Positions 13,065-17,589 of a stretch of DNA of 17,589 nt are shown in pieces (position 1 is the first letter of the stretch; each line of letters starts with the position of its first letter). Origin of the DNA: an uncultured Collinsella sp. (GTDB lineage Bacteria > Actinomycetota > Coriobacteriia > Coriobacteriales > Coriobacteriaceae); the NCBI GenBank assembly GCA_900762355.1, contig CAAFGE010000028.1, positions 1 to 17,589 of the forward strand, given 5' to 3'. The translations under genes and the position numbers were made by a program. The notes under the pieces are model-generated. The model saw nothing but the letters and a program-made list of their open reading frames with translations, had not been told where the DNA came from and ran no database searches.

Positions 13065-14270
13065 TTACGCGGACGGCTCCTGCTGAGTAATGCAGTGGAT
13101 GTTGCCGCCACCGAAGACGACCTGCTCGGACTGAACGCCGACGCACTTGTAGACGCCCTCGCCCCAGACCTCGTCGTAGATCTTCTGGAGCGTGTCGACG
13201 GCCAGCTGGTCGTTCTCGTCGCCGTACTGCGGGACGATAACGCCGTGGTTGGTCACGAGGTAGTTCATGTAGGAGGCGATCAGCGGCTCGTCGGGGACGC
13301 GCGGCTCGGCGTTCTCGTCGGCGTCGATGGTGTCGCAGGAAGCCTGGTCCATGAACAGCGGGTTCACGGGCATGCAGAGCTTGTAGACCTTCATCTTGCG
13401 GCCCTTGGCGTCGACGGCGTTGGAGAGGGTCTCGTAGGCAGCGTGGCACTGCTCGTAGAACGGATACTCGGGATCGTCGGTCCAAATGCAGGCCATGACG
13501 CCCGGCGCGATGAACGTGGCGACGTCGTCGATGTGGCCGTTGGTCTCCTCGGGGTCGATGCCCTCCTTGACCCAGATGACCTTCTCGACACCCAGGTAAT
13601 CCTTGAGGTGCTCGTCCATGTAGGCGCGAAGCTCCTCGCTCCAGGGCTCAAACTTCTTGTGGTACTTGGGCCAGATGGACTCGGGATCCTCTTCCTCCTC
13701 CAGAACCGCAGAGCAGGTGCGGCCCGGGGAAAGCAGGCACTGGTCGGTCACGACAAGGGTGCCCTCGCCGTCGACGGTGATGGAGCCGCCCTCGAGGATC
13801 ATGTCATCGGGACGATAGCGGCGGCAGCCGGAGAGCTCAGCCATCTTGAGGGCGATCTGCTCGTCCTTGTCCCACGGGAAGTACAGGCCGTCGACGAGGC
13901 CGCCGTAGGCGTTGAAGTGCCAGTGGTTGGCGCGCTTCTCGCCCTTGCCGTTGATGACGTAGGTGGCGGCAGTGTCGCGGAACCAGGCGTCGTCGGTGGT
14001 CATCTCGATGACGGTGACGTTCTCGTCGTTCTCGAAGACGGCCTTGCAGTTGGCGTAGTCGACCTGGTTGGCGCACATATAGACCGGGGTGAACTCGGAG
14101 ATGGCGCGGGCGATGGCGGCATACTGCTTCTGGGCCGGCTTGGCGCCGTGGGCCCAGGTGTCGGTGCGGTGGGGCCAGCCCATCCACACGCGATCCTGCG
14201 GGGCGAACTCGGCGGGCATGAAGAAGCCGTCGGCCTTGGGGGTGGACTCGGACTCGGTGATCGTACGCAT
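13065..14270 (-). CDS. aguA: Agmatine deiminase, copy 2 (divergent form)
   Basis: A 401-residue cytoplasmic enzyme predicted to convert agmatine to N-carbamoylputrescine plus ammonia. The active-site elements LEGGS, the His/Asp of NGHIDDVATF and the cysteine C393 in GGGNIHCITQQ are all present. Two oddities distinguish it from copy 1: the conserved RD-x-GP is RDTAA (residues 98-102), and about 25 extra residues rich in acidic and aromatic positions (around EEEEDPESIWPKYHKKFEPW) follow CLLS in the middle of the protein. ATG 14270 has GGAGGAAA just upstream; longer in-frame starts lack a binding site and lie in hairpin DNA. It is the last gene of the aguB-aguD-aguA series. Deiminase activity is likely but the substitutions could alter substrate range. 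Confidence 0.9.
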   Translation of the reverse strand: MRTITESESTPKADGFFMPAEFAPQDRVWMGWPHRTDTWAHGAKPAQKQYAAIARAISEFTPVYMCANQVDYANCKAVFENDENVTVIEMTTDDAWFRDTAATYVINGKGEKRANHWHFNAYGGLVDGLYFPWDKDEQIALKMAELSGCRRYRPDDMILEGGSITVDGEGTLVVTDQCLLSPGRTCSAVLEEEEDPESIWPKYHKKFEPWSEELRAYMDEHLKDYLGVEKVIWVKEGIDPEETNGHIDDVATFIAPGVMACIWTDDPEYPFYEQCHAAYETLSNAVDAKGRKMKVYKLCMPVNPLFMDQASCDTIDADENAEPRVPDEPLIASYMNYLVTNHGVIVPQYGDENDQLAVDTLQKIYDEVWGEGVYKCVGVQSEQVVFGGGNIHCITQQEPSA

Positions 14271-14299
14271 AAGATTTCCTCCAAATCGAACGATCGCTT

Positions 14300-14322
14300 G
14301 CTGCGGGCGGGTTACCCGCAGC
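14300..14322 (-). repeat. Hairpin in the leader of aguA copy 2
   Basis: GCTGCGGG (14300-14307) and CCCGCAGC (14315-14322) are perfect 8-bp arms with a 7-nt loop, ending 30 nt before the start codon. There is no T-run, so mRNA stability or translation control is more likely than termination. Confidence 0.5.
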
Positions 14323-14463
14323 CTAAAACCAAGAGATGGTAGGCGCCCGTTCCCCGGCAAAGGTCGGGGCGCCCGGTGCCGGTTTTCACGGAATCGCACC
14401 GGCAAGCGACGACGTAACCAAGTGCGCGGAGACAAAACGCACGAAGGATACGGAAGAGAGATT

Positions 14464-14506
14464 GGGGTGGGCGGTGGTTACCGGAGCTATCGCTCACACC
14501 CACCCC
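14464..14506 (-). repeat. GC-rich nested hairpin between aguD and aguA copy 2
   Basis: GGGGTGGG (14464-14471) pairs with CCCACCCC (14499-14506), and GAGC/GCTC with loop TATC lies inside. This is one of several stable structures filling the 368-bp spacer (14271-14638), in which no gene was found. Confidence 0.5.
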
Positions 14507-14521
14507 GGGGGAATGGTTATC

Positions 14522-14580
14522 AAAACTGTCGCTTGGGCACGCCTCCGAAGAGGCTAGAGTGCCCGGAGTCGGGAGCGACA
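14522..14580 (-). terminator. Three-tier hairpin after aguD, partial terminator
   Basis: On the minus strand the stems TGTCGCT/AGCGACA, GGGCAC/GTGCCC and GCCTC(TTCG)GAGGC stack into one long hairpin, followed by GTTTTG. The UUCG-type loop makes it very stable. It may reduce but not abolish readthrough into aguA copy 2. Confidence 0.6.
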
Positions 14581-14638
14581 AGCCCGACGAAGCGCGCGTT
14601 GGTACACGAGGAGGGTTGGAGCCCCAGAACCGGGTGCT

Positions 14639-16078
14639 CTAGTTCTCCTCGGCCTCGGCGGCCTCCTCAGCGAGACGCTGGGCTGCGAGCTCAGGGGTCA
14701 GACCCTTGTACTCGGTCTCGCGGCCCTTAGCGCTGACGACGCGGACGACCTCGCCGATGAGCACGAGCACGATGAAGATAACGATCATCGGGAGCTTGTC
14801 GCCAATCTCGGCGGCGGAGAACGGCACCAGCGTTGCGACGATGGCCAGGACCAGCTCGATGCAGGGGATGGCCAGCATGACCTTCATCATGGCGCCCTTA
14901 AACGGGAACGTGAAGATGCGCTCGCGGTTGGGGTCGTTCTTACGAAGGTTGAGGAACGCCGGGAACATCGGGATATAGGTGAGCAGCAGGAAGACGACGG
15001 AGGTGCCGAAGAGCATCCAGAAAACACCGTTGGAGATGGCGTCGATGGGAACCAGCTGCAGGCACAGCACCAGGGAGGCAACGATGGCGTTGACCAGGTT
15101 GGCGCCGTTGGGCATATCGTCATCCGAGATCATCGAGGCGAAGACCTTGGGCATGTTGCCGTGCTCGGCAGCGTAGCGAGCGACGGAGTTGACGCCGAAG
15201 GACCAGGCGGCCATGTTGGCGAACAGGGTGATCAGGAAGGCGATGCAGATGACCTTGAAGATCATGGAGTCGCCCACCATGGTCTGGACTGCGACAATCA
15301 TGCCATAGTCGGGGTCGATGGAATCGGCCGGCACAGCAGCGCCGATGCCAAAGCCAGCGAACAGGTAGATCACGGCGATGGACAGGCCACCGACGATGAT
15401 AGCCTTGGGGATATCGCGAGCGGGATCGGCCATGTCGTCGGTCATGGTGCAGATGACCTCGAAGCCCATGAAGTTAAAGATGATGATCGACAGGTAGCCG
15501 AGAGCGTTGGTGTTGGTGAGCTCGGGCAGGAAGGTGGCAGCGGACATGTCGTTCGCAAAACCGTTCTCCATGGCATACCAAATGCCCAAAGCGCCAACGA
15601 TAACGGCGACGGCGACCTTGATGATGGCGCCACCGTTAAGGACCCACTCGGAGTCGGCCGCCTTGGAGCGACCCATGAGGTAGACGATCCACACAAAGGC
15701 AAGATCGATACCCATCTTGGCGATCAAGTTGAACTCGACGCCAAAGACCATGCCCAAAATGTCGGGGAACATGGTAGCCAGCGAGGCGATCCACAGCGGG
15801 TAGTTGACCCAGTAGTAGTACGAGATGCGGGCGCCCCATTTGTCGCCCAGGCCATCGCGTACCCAGTCGTAAATGCCGCCCTCGCCGTCATAGGTGGTAC
15901 CAAGCTCGGCGACAACCATGCCGTAGGGAAGCAGGAAGGTCAGGATCAGGAAGATCCACCAGAAGAACTGCTGGTTGCCAATGGCAGCAGCAGGAGCGGC
16001 GGCCTCGCAAACGAAGACGACGCAGATGATGGTCGAAATGACCGTCAAGAAGGAAAGCTTTTTCTTTCCGTCGCTCAT
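14639..16078 (-). CDS. aguD: Agmatine:putrescine antiporter (APC family)
   Basis: A 479-residue inner-membrane protein with about 12 helices. APC features include the N-terminal helix with EAAAPAAAIG, FFWWIFLILTFLLPYG, the YDWVRDGLGDKWGA loop and the FNFMGFEVICTMTDDMADPA segment. Its place directly between putrescine carbamoyltransferase and agmatine deiminase supports the AguD role: import of agmatine in exchange for putrescine across the cytoplasmic membrane, which drives the pathway without energy cost. ATG 16078 has AAGGAG 6 nt upstream. It ends in an acidic tail (RLAEEAAEAEEN). It is a paralogue of the permease at 11117-12526. Assignment of exact substrates rests on gene context. Confidence 0.88.
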   Translation of the reverse strand: MSDGKKKLSFLTVISTIICVVFVCEAAAPAAAIGNQQFFWWIFLILTFLLPYGMVVAELGTTYDGEGGIYDWVRDGLGDKWGARISYYYWVNYPLWIASLATMFPDILGMVFGVEFNLIAKMGIDLAFVWIVYLMGRSKAADSEWVLNGGAIIKVAVAVIVGALGIWYAMENGFANDMSAATFLPELTNTNALGYLSIIIFNFMGFEVICTMTDDMADPARDIPKAIIVGGLSIAVIYLFAGFGIGAAVPADSIDPDYGMIVAVQTMVGDSMIFKVICIAFLITLFANMAAWSFGVNSVARYAAEHGNMPKVFASMISDDDMPNGANLVNAIVASLVLCLQLVPIDAISNGVFWMLFGTSVVFLLLTYIPMFPAFLNLRKNDPNRERIFTFPFKGAMMKVMLAIPCIELVLAIVATLVPFSAAEIGDKLPMIVIFIVLVLIGEVVRVVSAKGRETEYKGLTPELAAQRLAEEAAEAEEN

Positions 16079-16110
16079 GATGAGCTCCTTCGCTCAGTCT
16101 TGGACAGATC

Positions 16111-16185
16111 CGAGGCCCTAAGGTATTAAGGCAATTGCTTGGGCCTCGGTGAGCGGGCGACAGGAGACGAGCATCCGCCGCCCGC
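16111..16185 (-). repeat. Two hairpins in the aguB-aguD spacer
   Basis: GCGGGCG/CGCCCGC (16153-16159 with 16179-16185) is followed on the minus strand by CGAGGCCC/GGGCCTCG (16148-16141 with 16118-16111, 22-nt loop). Neither has a T-run. The spacer is 133 bp long, much more than usual between co-transcribed enzyme genes, and may adjust relative expression. Confidence 0.5.
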
Positions 16186-16211
16186 AAACGTGCTTTTAGA
16201 AGCCTTGAGGC

Positions 16212-17285
16212 TTAGAGCTGCTCGAGAGCCTCGAGAGCGGCGTGGAGCTCAGCCTTGGCGGAGTACTCGACACCCTCGTCGTTGAGCGGGGTGCGCTTGC
16301 CCAGGGCGGCAAGGAGAGCACGGATGGAGTGCTTGCGGTTCTCGGCCTCGACCCAGCACAGGGAGCGCTCGAGATCGTCCATGACTTCGTCGACGACCTC
16401 CTCGTTGCGGGTGGCCGGCAGGCAGTGCATGAACTTGGAGTTGGGGCCGGCGAAGTTCATCATGTCCATGGTGACCTGATACTTGGGATAGAACACGTCC
16501 ATGTAGTTCTCGCCCGAGACCTCCTCGTCGTACAGGCCATACCACACGTCGGTGTAGATGAAGTCGGCGCCCTTGATGCACTCGATGTCGTCGGAGATAA
16601 CGATGGAGCCGCCGGAGACCTTGCAGTTCTCCTCGGCGATGGCCATCATCTGCTTGCCGAACTCGGCGCGCTCCTCAACGGTACCAACGTGCAGGCCGCC
16701 GTCGGGGATCTGGTGGCCCTTAGGTCCAAACTGGACAAACTTCATGCCGACCTTGGAGGCGATGAACATGAGGGAGACGCAGACCTGGGTGGCGTCGCCG
16801 ATGAAGGCCAGGGTGCAGTCCTCGATCTTCTTGCCCTCGGGGAGGTTCTCGAGCATGGTCATGAGGTCGCCCATCTCCTGCGTGGGATGGTTGAACTCGG
16901 ACATGCCGTTGATGACGGGCACAGCGGAGCCCTCGGCGAGGCCGACGACGTCCTTGTGACGGTCAACGCGAGCCATCATGATGTCGAGCAGCGAACCCAT
17001 GACGCGAGCGGTGTCGCCCAGGGACTCATGGCCACCGAGCTGGATGGTGCCAGGGCCATAGAACTGAGCGTGGCCGCCGAGGTCGGTCATAGCCGTCTCG
17101 AAGGAAAGACGGGTGCGGGTGGAAACCTGCTGGAAGATCATGCCAAGGCTCTTGTTGCGGAGCAGGTGCGGATAATAACCGTCAACCTTGATGGCCTTCT
17201 TCATTGCCAGGCCAAGATCCTCGATAGCCAGGATCTGCTCTTTGGTGAAGTCGTTGGTGTCGATGAAATCCTTAGGCAGTGCCAT
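16212..17285 (-). CDS. aguB: Putrescine carbamoyltransferase
   Basis: A 357-residue enzyme of the aspartate/ornithine carbamoyltransferase superfamily. In the catabolic direction it phosphorolyses N-carbamoylputrescine to putrescine and carbamoyl phosphate in the cytosol. The carbamoyl-phosphate site STRTR (about residues 55-59), the HPTQE motif and HCLPA are intact. The loop DVWYGLYDEE, where ornithine enzymes have a DVW-x-SMG sequence, is typical of putrescine carbamoyltransferases (PtcA/AguB). ATG 17285 is chosen because AAAGGA precedes it, although the frame stays open for 27 codons upstream. It is the first gene of the cluster, with aguD and aguA copy 2 downstream. No carbamate kinase follows in the window, so ATP recovery must depend on a gene elsewhere. 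Confidence 0.93.
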   Translation of the reverse strand: MALPKDFIDTNDFTKEQILAIEDLGLAMKKAIKVDGYYPHLLRNKSLGMIFQQVSTRTRLSFETAMTDLGGHAQFYGPGTIQLGGHESLGDTARVMGSLLDIMMARVDRHKDVVGLAEGSAVPVINGMSEFNHPTQEMGDLMTMLENLPEGKKIEDCTLAFIGDATQVCVSLMFIASKVGMKFVQFGPKGHQIPDGGLHVGTVEERAEFGKQMMAIAEENCKVSGGSIVISDDIECIKGADFIYTDVWYGLYDEEVSGENYMDVFYPKYQVTMDMMNFAGPNSKFMHCLPATRNEEVVDEVMDDLERSLCWVEAENRKHSIRALLAALGKRTPLNDEGVEYSAKAELHAALEALEQL

Positions 17286-17347
17286 GTCGATTTCCTTTCC
17301 GCCGGTCTTGCCGACTATTACTGAGAGGCGCTCGTACATCACGCCTC

Positions 17348-17360
17348 GTGTTGACAACAC
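17348..17360. promoter_or_regulatory. 13-bp palindrome in the aguB leader
   Basis: GTGTTG and CAACAC are perfect arms around one A, 63 bp upstream of the aguB start and downstream of its predicted promoter, where a repressor or activator of the operon could bind. Confidence 0.35.
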
Positions 17361-17441
17361 CATCATTCACCCGTATGCAATTTTTACCTAGTTTATTCGG
17401 GATTAAAGACCGTTCACGGAGTTACACCCCCTCTAAACCAA

Positions 17442-17471
17442 TATAAACCCGACGCTCCTATAAGTTGTCAA
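17442..17471 (-). promoter_or_regulatory. Promoter of the aguB-aguD-aguA cluster
   Basis: On the minus strand a perfect TTGACA (17471-17466) and TTTATA (17447-17442) are 18 bp apart, giving a leader of about 150 nt before aguB. The -35 overlaps the stop codon of the gene at the right edge. Confidence 0.55.
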
Positions 17472-17589
17472 GAGGCAGTTTGCGGGAGCGCCCCCTTCAA
17501 TTCGCACAGGAGCTCGTAATACCTTCTCTCCAGTTTCGTCGACCGCCGTCTCCCATGTTCCAGGTGCCCGAGTGTGGCTGCGGACAGGC
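17468..17589 (-). CDS. C-terminal end of an unidentified protein (runs off right edge)
   Basis: On the minus strand the frame is open from the window edge to TGA at 17470-17468, giving 39 residues with codon usage like the neighbours. The segment reads as two helices (LSAATLGHLEHGRRR, then TKLERRYYELLCELKGAL). The pattern LSAATLGHLEHGRR resembles the recognition helix end of an XRE-type helix-turn-helix, but this is weak evidence. Its stop lies 183 bp upstream of the aguB start. It could be a regulator for the cluster, or an unrelated gene. Confidence 0.45.
   Translation of the reverse strand, partial: LSAATLGHLEHGRRRSTKLERRYYELLCELKGALPQTAS

Noticed and set aside
14363..14400. Minus-strand stretch GGTGCGATTCCGTGAAAACC resembling part of a cobalamin riboswitch
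   Set aside because: No B12 box or second conserved arm follows, and the downstream gene has no link to cobalamin; resemblance is limited to a short hairpin.
13044..17324. Long plus-strand open frames opposite aguA copy 2, aguD and aguB
   Set aside because: Same shadow effect, with Val/Leu/Gly/Asp-rich nonsense composition and no binding sites.
1..17589. CRISPR array, tRNA or rRNA genes
   Set aside because: No regularly spaced repeats of CRISPR type and no cloverleaf or rRNA-like sequence was seen; the only tandem repeats are the three directly abutting 23-bp units at 6158-6226.

Overview
The window looks like a chromosomal segment of a gut coriobacterium (Coriobacteriia, Actinomycetota; Collinsella or a close relative). 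This is inferred from the high GC with strong C/G preference at third codon positions, GGAGG-type ribosome binding sites, a membrane-embedded LuxR-type regulator of the kind abundant in this class, and the gene mix. No marker gene fixes the genus.

Left part (1-6300), accessory: the 5' part of an IS30-family transposase runs off the left edge. It ends beside a 38-bp perfect palindrome and a GNAT acetyltransferase gene that has lost its 5' half. Next comes a Schlafen/AlbA_2-HATPase regulator-like protein with a promoter carrying two direct repeats. A first agmatine deiminase (aguA copy 1) is divergent from a soluble GAF-like LuxR regulator. An AAA_14/DUF4143 ATPase follows, with three tandem 23-bp repeats in front of it.

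Middle part (6300-12530): a YtcJ-type amidohydrolase and a MATE exporter form a probable two-gene unit. Upstream is a seven-helix membrane LuxR regulator (9769-10761) that resembles the AguR class of agmatine sensors in architecture. A 63-codon gene diverges from it. An APC-family permease closely related to the agmatine/putrescine antiporter follows.

Right part (12530-17589): a putrescine-forming agmatine deiminase cluster on the minus strand, in the order aguB (putrescine carbamoyltransferase), aguD (antiporter), aguA copy 2. The intergenic spacers are unusually long and rich in strong hairpins. In the standard pathway agmatine enters in exchange for putrescine, AguA makes N-carbamoylputrescine and ammonia, AguB makes putrescine and carbamoyl phosphate, and carbamate kinase makes ATP. 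No carbamate kinase lies in the window. There are two deiminases and two AguD-like permeases but only one AguB.

The strongest leads are the duplicated agu modules with sequence divergence in one deiminase, the candidate AguR, the structured RNA-like spacers, and several repeat arrays in promoters. All functional statements come from reading sequence and motifs; no database search was run.
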